A stretch of DNA of 15,314 nt from CAYTIB01 sp964437725 (GCA_964437725.1 CAYTIB010000032.1:1-15314), one strand, 5' to 3'. Shown: positions 1-7,422, numbered from the stretch's first letter. The notes: generated by a model not told the origin, from the sequence alone. A program made the numbers and translations.

Positions 1-125
1 GGTTTGTGAGAGCCGTCACAAAACGGCTGGTTCTTGCTGAGCCCGCACGCACACCACCAAACTTCCCCATCCTCATCTGGGGTATGTTTGAAGGGTCCTT
101 TTTGTGCCATTTCAGGTTGTTCCAT
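1..125 (-). CDS. CDGSH-type iron-sulfur protein, C-terminally cut by window edge
   Basis: Reading the minus strand from the ATG at 125-123 gives 41 complete codons before the window ends. The peptide ends in the CDGSH zinc-finger-like motif: C-A-C, then G-L-S, then Q-P-F-C-D-G-S-H. These are the three Cys and one His that hold a redox-active 2Fe-2S cluster in mitoNEET-like proteins, with the conserved Ser, Pro and Asp-Gly also present. An in-frame stop lies a few codons upstream of the ATG, so this start or Met6 must be right. The ribosome binding site is weak (AGGGGCGG). Small bacterial CDGSH proteins carry one or two such motifs, and a second could lie outside the window. The family is seen directly in the motif. 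The cellular role (redox or iron-sulfur transfer) is known only in general terms. Confidence 0.85.
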   Translation of the reverse strand, partial: MEQPEMAQKGPFKHTPDEDGEVWWCACGLSKNQPFCDGSHK

Positions 126-276
126 GGTTTTCCGCCCCTATGAAGAGATAGGCGAATTGTAAAGTTAAAAAAAACGAGTTCCTTCAAAACCGATCACTCC
201 CCTGCCAGGACCGCAAAAGAGACCGACTTTATCTAGTACCACTACAAAGAAAAACTTCAGAGATAAGGCGAAAAAG

Positions 277-380
277 AGGCTACCGACACGGAAGGGCGAA
301 GGCGGGATGGGAACTACTCAATCCGTGGCGGATTGCAGGCCGAGAGCCACCCGGGTGGGCCTTATAGTGCTCTCTAGCCT
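277..380. other. Unclassified structured element, possible noncoding RNA
   Basis: Several complementary segments nest in about 104 nt. AGGCTA at 277-282 pairs with TAGCCT at 375-380 as a closing stem. Stacked directly on it, GAGAGC at 342-347 pairs with GCTCTC at 369-374, and inside that lies CCACCCGGGTGG (347-358). A separate perfect hairpin has CAATCCG at 319-325 pairing with CGGATTG at 329-335 around a 3-nt loop. The segment is GC-rich within an AT-rich region. Read on the minus strand, the closing stem is followed at once by CTTTTT (276-271), as at the end of a small RNA with an intrinsic terminator. I do not recognise any riboswitch or RNA family. The strand is undecided; a palindromic intergenic repeat is an alternative. 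Confidence 0.4.
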
Positions 381-698
381 TAAGGTCTTTCACTATCCCA
401 ATCACCTTCATAAGTCTCCTTCTACCAAGACTCCACACACCACTCAAATTGTTCAACCCTTATATATAACAGGCATTTCTAACTGTCAAACTGTGCAAAA
501 TTTTAACGCACTACGGCTATTTTTAAACGAGAACCTTATTTTGAATACCCTACAAATAATCTAACTAGTTGTAACGACTCCAACCGAATAAAATTTCTCC
601 ATAAGAAATATACGTTTCTACACTTCTCTTTCAGGTTCTTGCCCCATAAGGAAGTTACATACTGACGTTATGGCCTTTGTAAGGAAAAGATAACAGTT

Positions 699-720
699 GA
701 AATTTTGCCCACAAAATTTC
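699..720. repeat. Perfect AT-rich inverted repeat
   Basis: GAAATTTTG at 699-707 and CAAAATTTC at 712-720 are exact reverse complements separated by CCCA, giving a 9-bp stem with a 4-nt loop. No run of T follows on either strand, so it is not a typical intrinsic terminator. Lying about 190 nt upstream of the binding-protein start, it could be a regulator site or a leader hairpin. Function is inferred only from symmetry and position. Confidence 0.45.
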
Positions 721-782
721 TAATTCAAAGAAAGATTATAAACATTGTAAATAAATGGGCATTTCAAGAGTTCGAGATTTTC

Positions 783-798
783 TTTACAATAGTGTAAA
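783..798. promoter_or_regulatory. Operator-like palindrome upstream of the binding-protein gene
   Basis: TTTACA (783-788), ATAG, TGTAAA (793-798) form a perfect 16-bp dyad with a 4-nt centre, the size and shape of a site for a dimeric repressor. A further TGTAAA half-site lies at 746-751. The right half overlaps a possible -10 hexamer (TAAAAT, 795-800), so binding here could block transcription of the binding-protein gene. No regulator gene is visible in the window. The dyad is seen; the role is inferred. Confidence 0.4.
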
Positions 799-892
799 AT
801 TTCCTCACTGTTTAAAGATTGGGGCAATTCGATGTTCGTGGAAAAGTTGCTCACCACGAAATTGGGAAATCGCTTGTCGCAAAGTGTCACAA

Positions 893-899
893 AAGGAGG
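893..899 (+). promoter_or_regulatory. Strong ribosome binding site that sets the binding-protein start
   Basis: AAGGAGG sits 7 nt before the ATG at 907. It favours that start over an in-frame ATG at 832, which has no such site. The protein starting at 907 begins directly with a classical signal peptide. Confidence 0.8.
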
Positions 900-906
900 G
901 AGTGTT

Positions 907-1938
907 ATGAGGAAGAGGACATTTGCTACCACGATCGCCACATTTGCGCTTTTCGCTTTAATAGGGGGAGCAATTACAACTCCAAGGACGGCGAGTGCAG
1001 AAAAATTTAGGGTTATTTTCAACTGGATCCCCTATGCCCTACATACAGGTTTTTATGTTGCTAAAGAGAAAGGGTACTTTAAGGCAGCTGGGTTTGACGT
1101 CACCCTAGATCGGGGATATGGGTCGTCGGACACCGCAAAGAAAATCGGTGCAGGAGTCGCGGATCTTGGACTCTCGGATTTTCCGGCGGTCATACGCGGT
1201 CGAGCAACGGCCGGATTACAAATCAAGGCACTGGGAATGCTCTTAGACCGAAGCGTGAACGTCATCTTCACACGGTCAGATAAAGGAATTCGGAAGCCCA
1301 AAGCCCTTGAAGGCCGAACCATCGGAGCGCCGAAGGTTTCCGCTCTAAGATCTACCTTCCCAGCTTGGGCAAAGATCAATGGCATCGACACCAGTAAGGT
1401 GAAATGGGTAAACATGCCACCATCTGCTCTAACTTCTGGAGTTGTTAGTGGAAAGGTTGATTCCATTGCTACCTTTGCTACCGTGGGTCCGAAGTTTATT
1501 CCTAAGGCTGCAAAAACGGGGGTAAATATCATTGGGCTCATGTTCAGCGATTATGGGTTGGATCTTTACTCCGTTGCGATGATTGCCCACTTGGAAACCA
1601 TAGCTAATAAACCAAAAAGTCTTCGGAAACTTGTCGAAGCTTCCTGGCGAGGGATCTCTTACGCAGTTGAAAACCCTGTAGATGGCATCGCGGACTTGAT
1701 CAAAAACCGAGGCGCCCTCACCGCAAATACTGAAAGAAAAGTTTGGCGAACCATTGTTAACCACATGCTGACTCCATACCAGCGCATGCATGGGCTCGGT
1801 CAAATAGAAGAAGCGAAGGCTAAACTTACACGGGATATCACTTTAGACGCCTTCAACATAAAGAAAAATATCCCGATTGGTGAACTCTATACAAATAGCT
1901 TCTTGCCTAAGTTGTTCCCGAGCCGAACGACTTGGTAG
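907..1938 (+). CDS. ABC transporter substrate-binding protein, NMT1/THI5-like family
   Basis: A 343-residue secreted protein. It opens with a signal peptide: basic MRKR, a hydrophobic stretch at about residues 8-23, and a likely cleavage after Ala31 (TASA before EKF). The mature part starts with the NMT1/SsuA pattern: F-N-W at 38-40, HTGFYVAKEKGYF around 46-58, then GFDVTL, GAGVADLGLSD and a second lobe beginning near residue 120. Such proteins capture small organic molecules (pyrimidines, sulfonates, nitrate-type ligands) in the periplasm for an ABC importer. The Cys-rich motif of the eukaryotic THI5 enzyme is absent. No permease or ATPase gene is nearby, so it either works with components encoded elsewhere or has another sensing role. 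It lies 43 nt before the aldolase gene and is probably co-transcribed with it. The ligand cannot be read from sequence; the amidohydrolases and RidA nearby suggest a nitrogen compound. Confidence 0.85.
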   Translation: MRKRTFATTIATFALFALIGGAITTPRTASAEKFRVIFNWIPYALHTGFYVAKEKGYFKAAGFDVTLDRGYGSSDTAKKIGAGVADLGLSDFPAVIRGRATAGLQIKALGMLLDRSVNVIFTRSDKGIRKPKALEGRTIGAPKVSALRSTFPAWAKINGIDTSKVKWVNMPPSALTSGVVSGKVDSIATFATVGPKFIPKAAKTGVNIIGLMFSDYGLDLYSVAMIAHLETIANKPKSLRKLVEASWRGISYAVENPVDGIADLIKNRGALTANTERKVWRTIVNHMLTPYQRMHGLGQIEEAKAKLTRDITLDAFNIKKNIPIGELYTNSFLPKLFPSRTTW

Positions 1939-1981
1939 AAGTAAAACGGAGTTCTTAACTGAATAGAAGAACCCGGTAGAT

Positions 1982-2908
1982 ATGACCGACGCCTATCGCC
2001 ACCTTGCTGCCTGTGTGATGCCGTTCAGAGGCAACGGGAAGATTGATTCAGGCGGGCTTCGGGCCCAAATGGATTTTCTTCTTGAAACAGGAGTAATAAC
2101 TGGACTCGTGGTCAACGCTCATGCGGGTGAGGGGGATTCCCTCACCCGAGATGAGCGGCTTGAAGTTATTGAGCTAGCTGTAAAAACCGCCAAACCAGGC
2201 AACTTTTCAACTGTCGCGGCGATTTCTCCTTCCCCTGCTACGACTGAGACGGCTGTCGAGATGGCCTGCGAAGCACGCCAGGCCGGAGCTGATGCCGTCA
2301 TGCTCCTGGGTCCCAGTTGGTTTACATGGGGCGTTGGCCCTGAAGATGTTTACCGATACATAGCGACTGTGGCCGAGAGTGGCCAGATTCCCGTTATTTA
2401 TTTCGTCACAGGCGCGTACGCAGGCATCCATTACACACCTGAGATCGTTGCCCGATTATGCGAGGCTCCCGGTGTCATCGGAATCAAAGACACCATGTGG
2501 AACACTCAAGGATTCGAGGCAAACCTGGAAGCCGTCCGAAATTCAAGATGCGAAATCCAGGTCCTTACGGGAAACGACACCTTATTGTTTTATAACTTTC
2601 TGGCCGGAGCTGAGGGTACCCTTCTGGTGCTTCACACATTGTTTCCGGAGATGATTGTGGAGATGTTTGAAGCAGTCCAAAGCGGGGAGATTGGCCAGGC
2701 CAAAGCCATTAATGACCGCCTTGCCCCCGCTGCCAATGCGCTCTTTGCACCACCAATGATCAGGGCTATTCCCAGACTAAAAGAAGGCCTAGTCTGGGCA
2801 GGCCGTATGGAGAACACCCGCGTGCGAAGTCCTCTTCCAGAAATTTCCGTGGAAGAGCGAGAAGCACTAATCCAAATTCTAGATGCGACAACTGCTCCTG
2901 CCACCTAG
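1982..2908 (+). CDS. Dihydrodipicolinate synthase/N-acetylneuraminate lyase family aldolase
   Basis: A 308-residue class I aldolase of the DapA/NAL superfamily, a TIM barrel that forms a Schiff base with pyruvate-type substrates. The catalytic lysine is Lys169 in GVIGIKD, and Tyr140 in VIYF occupies the place of the conserved active-site tyrosine. The N-terminal order (P-F near 14, L-x-x-G near 37, GLVV at 41-44, then L-T-R-D-E-R) matches the family. The usual GTTGE loop, which binds the substrate carboxylate, is replaced by NAHAGEG at 45-51. It is therefore unlikely to be the lysine-pathway enzyme and more likely acts on another oxo acid. The start at 1982 has only a weak ribosome binding site (GGTAG). 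A small inverted repeat (GTTCTT 1951-1956 with AAGAAC 1967-1972) sits in the 43-nt gap after the binding-protein gene, so coupling or partial readthrough is possible. The family is certain, the substrate unknown. Confidence 0.85.
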   Translation: MTDAYRHLAACVMPFRGNGKIDSGGLRAQMDFLLETGVITGLVVNAHAGEGDSLTRDERLEVIELAVKTAKPGNFSTVAAISPSPATTETAVEMACEARQAGADAVMLLGPSWFTWGVGPEDVYRYIATVAESGQIPVIYFVTGAYAGIHYTPEIVARLCEAPGVIGIKDTMWNTQGFEANLEAVRNSRCEIQVLTGNDTLLFYNFLAGAEGTLLVLHTLFPEMIVEMFEAVQSGEIGQAKAINDRLAPAANALFAPPMIRAIPRLKEGLVWAGRMENTRVRSPLPEISVEEREALIQILDATTAPAT

Positions 2909-2937
2909 GCAGGCTATCCTTCATGAGCGTTCATTCT

Positions 2938-3372
2938 TTATGTCTTTTCTCTTCGCAAAGACCGATAGCTAATAGTCGGCCACCAATCCCAACTTTTTTG
3001 CTCAAAGCAAACTCGACCGAGTTCAACTAATTCATCTAGAACGGCCTGGGCTTCAGCAACAAACGCCCCAAGATCAATCGGAACATTCAGGTGAGTCAAA
3101 AGTTTTAACTTAGAAAGACCTTTTTGGAGGTTCCGCACGGCCGGGGCGTGCCAAACTTTCTGTATCTTCACAAAACCAGCTGCCACCTGAATGAGGCCTT
3201 GATAAAAAAGTCGTTCTGTCGGGTTTCCTGTCCGCCAGATATCTTCCCAGGCCTCATGAGATTCCCAGTATTCACGTTGATTAAACAGCTCAACACCTTC
3301 ACGTGCTTTTCCCGGGAATATAACAGGATCATTGTAGACGTCTGACGTTTCCTCCACAGCACGTTGACTCAA
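2938..3372 (-). CDS. DUF309 domain protein
   Basis: A 144-residue cytoplasmic protein of the DUF309 family. The hallmark is E-L-F-N at 28-31, then YWESHEAWEDIW at 35-46, then L-F-Y-Q-G-L-I-Q-V-A-A-G-F at 55-67, giving an all-helical bundle with conserved E/H/E/W residues. The biochemical role of the family is not established. The start is taken as TTG at 3372, preceded by AGGGG at a normal distance; a downstream GTG (codon 6) is the alternative. It is the last gene of the minus-strand run, 31 nt after the reductase gene, and converges with the aldolase gene with only 29 nt between stop codons. No terminator hairpin is visible in that gap. The C-terminal tail beyond about residue 115 is Trp- and basic-rich and less typical of the family. 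Confidence 0.8.
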   Translation of the reverse strand: MSQRAVEETSDVYNDPVIFPGKAREGVELFNQREYWESHEAWEDIWRTGNPTERLFYQGLIQVAAGFVKIQKVWHAPAVRNLQKGLSKLKLLTHLNVPIDLGAFVAEAQAVLDELVELGRVCFEQKSWDWWPTISYRSLRREKT

Positions 3373-3403
3373 TTAGAACCCCTGGACAGTCTCTACCTGT
3401 CTT

Positions 3404-4207
3404 TTAGCTAAACCCGACAACATCCTCGCCTCCGTCTACACCAATGACATTACCGGTTATCCAACCCGCTCCGTCTCTACAGAAAAGCGTGATAGCAGAG
3501 GCAATATCCTCTGGTGTCGTTAATCGCTCACCAGGGTTTCTTTGTCGAGACACTTCGAGCATCATCTCATGCCCGGGAATCATCCGAAGAGCGGGTGTAT
3601 CCGTTACACCCGCACGAATTGAGTTGGCCGTAATCCCGCGCGAAGCCAGTTCGGCGGCCAATTGACGAATATGGGATTCTAAAGCAGCCTTAGCGGCAGA
3701 GACCGCTCCATAATGTGGAATTACGCGGTGTCCACCTTCACTAGTCATGGCGAAGATCCTGCCGCCCTCGCCAATCAGTCCACGGTGAACAATGTCCTGT
3801 GTCCAATACACGAGGCTGTGAGCCATAACATCCAGGGTCATTTCCATCTGTTTCTGATTCAAAGCTTCCGAAGGATCATCCGCAACATAAAGGCGAAGAG
3901 TACCAAACGCTAAAGAATGGAGCATCACCTTAATGGTTCCACCACCCGCTTCCTCAAAGGCTGCCTGGACAGCATCGAGTGCATTGGAACGTTTCTCTGG
4001 ATCGGCGGCATTCATGTTAAAAAAGAGGGCTTTTCTATTCATTCCCAGAATCTCGTCGCGTATGGCTTCCGCGCTAGCCAGGGTCTTCTTGCGGTCTAAA
4101 TGAACGCCTATAATGTTCATACCATCCTGAGCTAGGGCTCTAGCAGTTGCTTCGCCGAATCCACTGGAAGCCCCGAGAATCAGTGCCCACTTTTCTCCGT
4201 TCGCCAT
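3404..4207 (-). CDS. FabL-like enoyl-ACP reductase / short-chain dehydrogenase
   Basis: A 267-residue Rossmann-fold oxidoreductase. The nucleotide-binding motif is GASSGFG at residues 12-18. The catalytic pair is Tyr166 and Lys173, spaced Y-x6-K as in enoyl-ACP reductases FabI and FabL, not Y-x3-K as in ordinary short-chain dehydrogenases. HSLAFG at 97-102 recalls the FabI HSIAF segment, while the glycine motif and the C-terminal GWITGNVIGVDGG (248-260) are FabL-like. Expected reaction: NAD(P)H-dependent reduction of the trans-2 double bond of acyl-ACP in fatty-acid elongation. The ATG at 4207 has a good ribosome binding site (GAGAGGAG). It sits between an amidohydrolase (25 nt upstream) and DUF309 (31 nt downstream), which would also permit a role in a catabolic route. 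The reductase class is clear; whether it acts in fatty-acid synthesis is inferred. Confidence 0.8.
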   Translation of the reverse strand: MANGEKWALILGASSGFGEATARALAQDGMNIIGVHLDRKKTLASAEAIRDEILGMNRKALFFNMNAADPEKRSNALDAVQAAFEEAGGGTIKVMLHSLAFGTLRLYVADDPSEALNQKQMEMTLDVMAHSLVYWTQDIVHRGLIGEGGRIFAMTSEGGHRVIPHYGAVSAAKAALESHIRQLAAELASRGITANSIRAGVTDTPALRMIPGHEMMLEVSRQRNPGERLTTPEDIASAITLFCRDGAGWITGNVIGVDGGEDVVGFS

Positions 4208-4232
4208 TCGATCTAACTCCTCTCAGATTTAC

Positions 4233-5768
4233 TCAGACTTGATTGTAGCGGTGAATATCCGGAGGTGGAACATCGGATTCCTCCTCCCACTTCTGGAAGT
4301 TTTCGCGAACGGCTTCCAAAATCGGAGCAAAAAAGGGCTTGTCTTTTCGAACCCGCTGATACCTCTTTTTCAATAACTTCCTGAATCGCCGTTCGATATC
4401 TACCTCATCTACCACAACACTCTTTCCCTTCCGTCTTACGATTCGCCCCCCAATCATAACAGTGTGCACATCGCGTATTCCCTGCGTTCGGTGCAGAAGG
4501 ATAAGCCAAGGGTCCAAATCAGGATGTGTATCTGGATCTTTAAAGATCTTTCTGCCATCCACTAGTATAAGATCCCCTGTTTTCCCTTCGGCTAAGCTTC
4601 CCAGATTACTTTGCATTGCGATCCGGTTACCGTCCTGGATACACCGACTTATCCATTCCCGGGGCGAAATCTTTTCAGATTGAATAGAGGGGGGTCGGGC
4701 AAGAAACCAACCTAACCGAAGCTCCGTCCAGATGTCGTTATCATCATTAAAACTGGACCCATCCGTTCCAATCCCAAATCGAACACCCAATTGCCGCATC
4801 CGGTAGACGGGCGCAATCCCACTCCAAAGCTTAAAATTTTGCGTCGGGTTGTGGGAAACACCCGTTCCCGTGTCGGCAACCATTCGAATATCGTCTTCCG
4901 TTGGCCAAACATAGTGAGCAAAACTCACTTCAGGCCCCAGGAAACCGATTTCCTTCAAATGTCCTGTAAGAGTTTTTCCATAGAGTTTCGGACCGCTCAT
5001 CATCTGGTATCTGGATTCATCAACATGAAGCTGAATTCCCGTCCGAACTTCTGCCGCCTTCTCCTTAATGCGCCGGAGCAGTCCATCGGATGCCGTCTGA
5101 GGTCCAGCAGGCATCAGAAAGATCTTCACCCGATCATCGCGACCGTTAAATTCATCAAATATTCCATCGAACAAATGGAAATATTCATTGTGATCCGGTG
5201 GTTTCATAGAACCTTCCACCCACACTCTCTGCCGCTTGGGTAAACGGTCGAGAAAAGATGCATGATCCCCATACACATAAAAATTCTGATCGCGAACTGA
5301 GACTCCGAAAGTCACGCGCATTCCTGCATCCAGATGCGCTTGGATACAGGAAGGAATTCCCCAACGGGGTAAGTAGGAATTGGCTGGGTGGAAATCTACG
5401 ACTGTGGTGACACCACTTCGTTGAAGTTCCAGAGTGGACCAAAGGCTTCGAAGGTAGTTTTCCTCTTCAGTCATCTCAGCGCGGTAACTTCCAAAGATAA
5501 CCGGTAACCAAAGCTCTAAAGGATCATCCTCTACTCCGTCACGGATATTGTTACCAGGATGATGGTGGGCACTCACAAGGCCAGGCATGACAATGTCATG
5601 AGCGAGTGAACCAATCTCCTCATCGAAGGGGCCATATTCGGAGAGATCCCGATACGAGCCCACCGCTTTAATTTCCCCCTCCTCAACAATGACAGCTCCT
5701 TTGCGAATAACGTCATCATGATCCCGCAAAGTCATCACGCGATTTGCCCGGATGAGAATTCTACTCAT
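4233..5768 (-). CDS. Amidohydrolase, ATZ/TRZ (chlorohydrolase/deaminase) type, copy A
   Basis: A 511-residue metal-dependent hydrolase of the amidohydrolase superfamily, in the branch containing atrazine/melamine hydrolases, guanine deaminase and S-adenosylhomocysteine deaminases. Metal and catalytic residues are all present: H68-x-H70 (SAHHH), H248 and E251 (HVDES), H285 (FAHYVW), S305-H306-N-P and D336 (GTDGSS). The first 60 and last 100 residues form the usual beta-sandwich. The protein should be cytoplasmic. It is a tandem paralogue of the next gene upstream, with the same length and a gap-free alignment over the stretch I compared, roughly two-thirds identical by eye. Pocket differences from copy B are P71, D250, S258, Y286, F312 and W315. 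The ribosome binding site is only moderate (GTGGGG). The reaction is probably hydrolytic removal of an amino or other leaving group from a nitrogen heterocycle or amidine; the substrate is unknown. Confidence 0.88.
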   Translation of the reverse strand: MSRILIRANRVMTLRDHDDVIRKGAVIVEEGEIKAVGSYRDLSEYGPFDEEIGSLAHDIVMPGLVSAHHHPGNNIRDGVEDDPLELWLPVIFGSYRAEMTEEENYLRSLWSTLELQRSGVTTVVDFHPANSYLPRWGIPSCIQAHLDAGMRVTFGVSVRDQNFYVYGDHASFLDRLPKRQRVWVEGSMKPPDHNEYFHLFDGIFDEFNGRDDRVKIFLMPAGPQTASDGLLRRIKEKAAEVRTGIQLHVDESRYQMMSGPKLYGKTLTGHLKEIGFLGPEVSFAHYVWPTEDDIRMVADTGTGVSHNPTQNFKLWSGIAPVYRMRQLGVRFGIGTDGSSFNDDNDIWTELRLGWFLARPPSIQSEKISPREWISRCIQDGNRIAMQSNLGSLAEGKTGDLILVDGRKIFKDPDTHPDLDPWLILLHRTQGIRDVHTVMIGGRIVRRKGKSVVVDEVDIERRFRKLLKKRYQRVRKDKPFFAPILEAVRENFQKWEEESDVPPPDIHRYNQV

Positions 5769-5886
5769 GCAAACCCCACTAAATAGAAGGAAAACTATCT
5801 TTCAAAGGACAAGAAACTGCCCCCATCAGGACAACCCGACCTAACCCTATTTCACAAAACAGACAAACTGACTCCCATGCGCTCTT

Positions 5887-7422
5887 TCAAATTTGGTTGT
5901 AGCGATATAGCTCAGGATTTTGAACTTCAGTTTCCACTTCCCATTCGTGAAAGTAGCTACGAATACCTTGAAGGATAGGATCGAAAAAGGGTTTATCCTG
6001 CTTGAGCTTGGCATGCCGAGATTCAAGAATCCCGGCGAGCTTGCGACCAATACTCTCCGAGTCCACGCGTACGCTCTTCCCATCGCGAACAACAACCTCA
6101 CCTTTCGTCAGAACTGTGTGGATATCCCGTGTACCATGCGCACGGTGGAGAAGAAGAGTCCATGGATCATAATCGGGATATGAAGCAGGATCATCAAATA
6201 TCTTCTTACCGCTCAGGACAGTGATATCCGCAGTCTTTCCTGGCTCCAGGGATCCCAGATTATCGTGCATAGCAATTCGGTTGCCTTCATGAATGCACCG
6301 CGTGAACCATTCTTTAGCCGAAATGTTCTCCCAGTCGATGGATGGAGGGCGAGCAAGAAACCACCCTAGACGCAACTCCGTCCACAGGTCATTATCATCA
6401 TTAAAGGAAGATCCATCCGTCCCAAAAGCGAAACGCAAGCCCATTTCCCGCATAGTCCAAATAGGTGCGATACCGCTGGCAAGCTTGACGTTTTGTGTCG
6501 GATTATGGGTAATAGCTGTTTCAGTATCCACCAAGATCTGGATATCTTCCCGCGATGGCCAGATACAATGGGCAAAGCTAACCTCTGGCCCCAGAAAACC
6601 AATATCGTTGAGGTGCCCAATGGTACTCGTCCCGAGTCGTTTCGGTCCGTACATCATCTGATAGCGCGATTCAACCACATGAATCTGAAGGCCTGTTTCC
6701 AGTTCTCCCGCCTTTCTCTTTGCGCGATTTAGAAGGTCATCTGTAGTCCACTGCACTCCCAAGGGTGTGATAAAAATACGAACGAGATCGTCCTTTCCGT
6801 TGAATTCTCCGTAAATGTCTTCCACAATTTCAAAATACTTATCCAGGTCTGGAGCAGCCATAGCACCTTCTGCCCATTCTTTCTGTTCTTTCGGTAACCC
6901 ATTAAGAAACTCCGTGTGGTCTCCATAAACAAAAGCATTCTGGTCCCGTGTAGAAACCCCAAAAGACACCCGAATACCCGCATCTAAATAGGCTTGGATA
7001 CAAGGAGCAAATCCCCACTGAGGCAAGTTCGTAGAAGGCGCATGAAAGTCAACAACGGTGGTTACACCACACCGCTGAAGCTCCAAAGCAGACCAAAGGC
7101 TCCGCAAATAAGTTTCTTCCTCCGTCATGCCAATTCGATAACTGCCAAAGATCAGCGGGACCCAAGTTTCAAGAGGTCGATCGTCAAGGCCATCCCGAAG
7201 ATTATTTCCTGCGTGATGGTGCGCACTGACGAGACCTGGCATAACAACGTCCTCTTCCAGTGAACCCAACTCCTCTTCGAACGGCCCTTTTTTTGAAAGC
7301 TCCTCATAAGACCCTACTGCTTCGATAGTCCCATCGGAGACAATGACTGCACCATTTCGGATACAGTCATCACCTTCCTGGAGCGTTAGAACACGATTGC
7401 CTCGGATCAAAATTCTGCTCAT
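5887..7422 (-). CDS. Amidohydrolase, ATZ/TRZ (chlorohydrolase/deaminase) type, copy B
   Basis: The second 511-residue member of the tandem pair and first gene of the minus-strand run. Every metal or catalytic position matches copy A: H68, H70, H248, E251, H285, H306, D336. Pocket residues differ: A71, V250, Y258, C286, V312 and A315, and residues 221-227 are rewritten (LGVQWTT against AGPQTAS). This suggests related but different substrates. The ATG at 7422 follows a strong GGGAGG site. A 118-nt gap without recognisable signals separates it from copy A, long enough for a second promoter. It is transcribed away from the RidA gene across a shared control region, which supports a common pathway: deaminases of this type can give unstable enamines or imines, the substrates of RidA. 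That link is inferred. Confidence 0.88.
   Translation of the reverse strand: MSRILIRGNRVLTLQEGDDCIRNGAVIVSDGTIEAVGSYEELSKKGPFEEELGSLEEDVVMPGLVSAHHHAGNNLRDGLDDRPLETWVPLIFGSYRIGMTEEETYLRSLWSALELQRCGVTTVVDFHAPSTNLPQWGFAPCIQAYLDAGIRVSFGVSTRDQNAFVYGDHTEFLNGLPKEQKEWAEGAMAAPDLDKYFEIVEDIYGEFNGKDDLVRIFITPLGVQWTTDDLLNRAKRKAGELETGLQIHVVESRYQMMYGPKRLGTSTIGHLNDIGFLGPEVSFAHCIWPSREDIQILVDTETAITHNPTQNVKLASGIAPIWTMREMGLRFAFGTDGSSFNDDNDLWTELRLGWFLARPPSIDWENISAKEWFTRCIHEGNRIAMHDNLGSLEPGKTADITVLSGKKIFDDPASYPDYDPWTLLLHRAHGTRDIHTVLTKGEVVVRDGKSVRVDSESIGRKLAGILESRHAKLKQDKPFFDPILQGIRSYFHEWEVETEVQNPELYRYNQI

Larger units (their letters stand above)
126..906. other. Long gene-free region upstream of the binding-protein gene
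   Basis: About 780 nt without a convincing gene. It separates the minus-strand CDGSH gene from the plus-strand binding-protein gene, so promoters of both should lie here. The open frames within it have no family resemblance or ribosome binding site and unnatural composition. Three structural signals stand out and are listed separately: a multi-stem element at 277-380, a perfect AT-rich hairpin at 699-720 and a TTTACA/TGTAAA palindrome at 783-798. Sequence from 381 to 698 is AT-rich and holds nothing I can name beyond a weak CCATAA/TTATGG inverted repeat (644-649 with 668-673). I looked for a TPP riboswitch core, as expected for thiamine-precursor transport, and did not see one. Confidence 0.6.

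Noticed and set aside
283..318. Resemblance to 5S rRNA (GTTCCCATCCCG on the minus strand, ACACGGAAG on the plus strand)
   Set aside because: In real 5S rRNA both motifs are on the same strand and nearly adjacent; here they are on opposite strands, and no other 5S helix is present.
307..564. 85-codon open frame on the plus strand
   Set aside because: It overlaps the structured element and AT-rich spacer, has no ribosome binding site and has low-complexity, unnatural composition.
832..906. Upstream in-frame start for the binding protein
   Set aside because: It would put 25 residues before a classical signal peptide and lacks a ribosome binding site, whereas AAGGAGG precedes the ATG at 907.
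126..906. TPP riboswitch expected for a thiamine-precursor binding protein
   Set aside because: The conserved CTGAGA core was not found in this region, so thiamine-linked control is not supported.
720..1022. 100-codon open frame on the minus strand
   Set aside because: It is the antisense shadow of the binding-protein signal peptide plus spacer; the plus-strand gene has a clear family match.
3713..4099. Plus-strand open frames across the reductase gene
   Set aside because: They are antisense shadows of a clear Rossmann-fold gene, without family features or ribosome binding sites.
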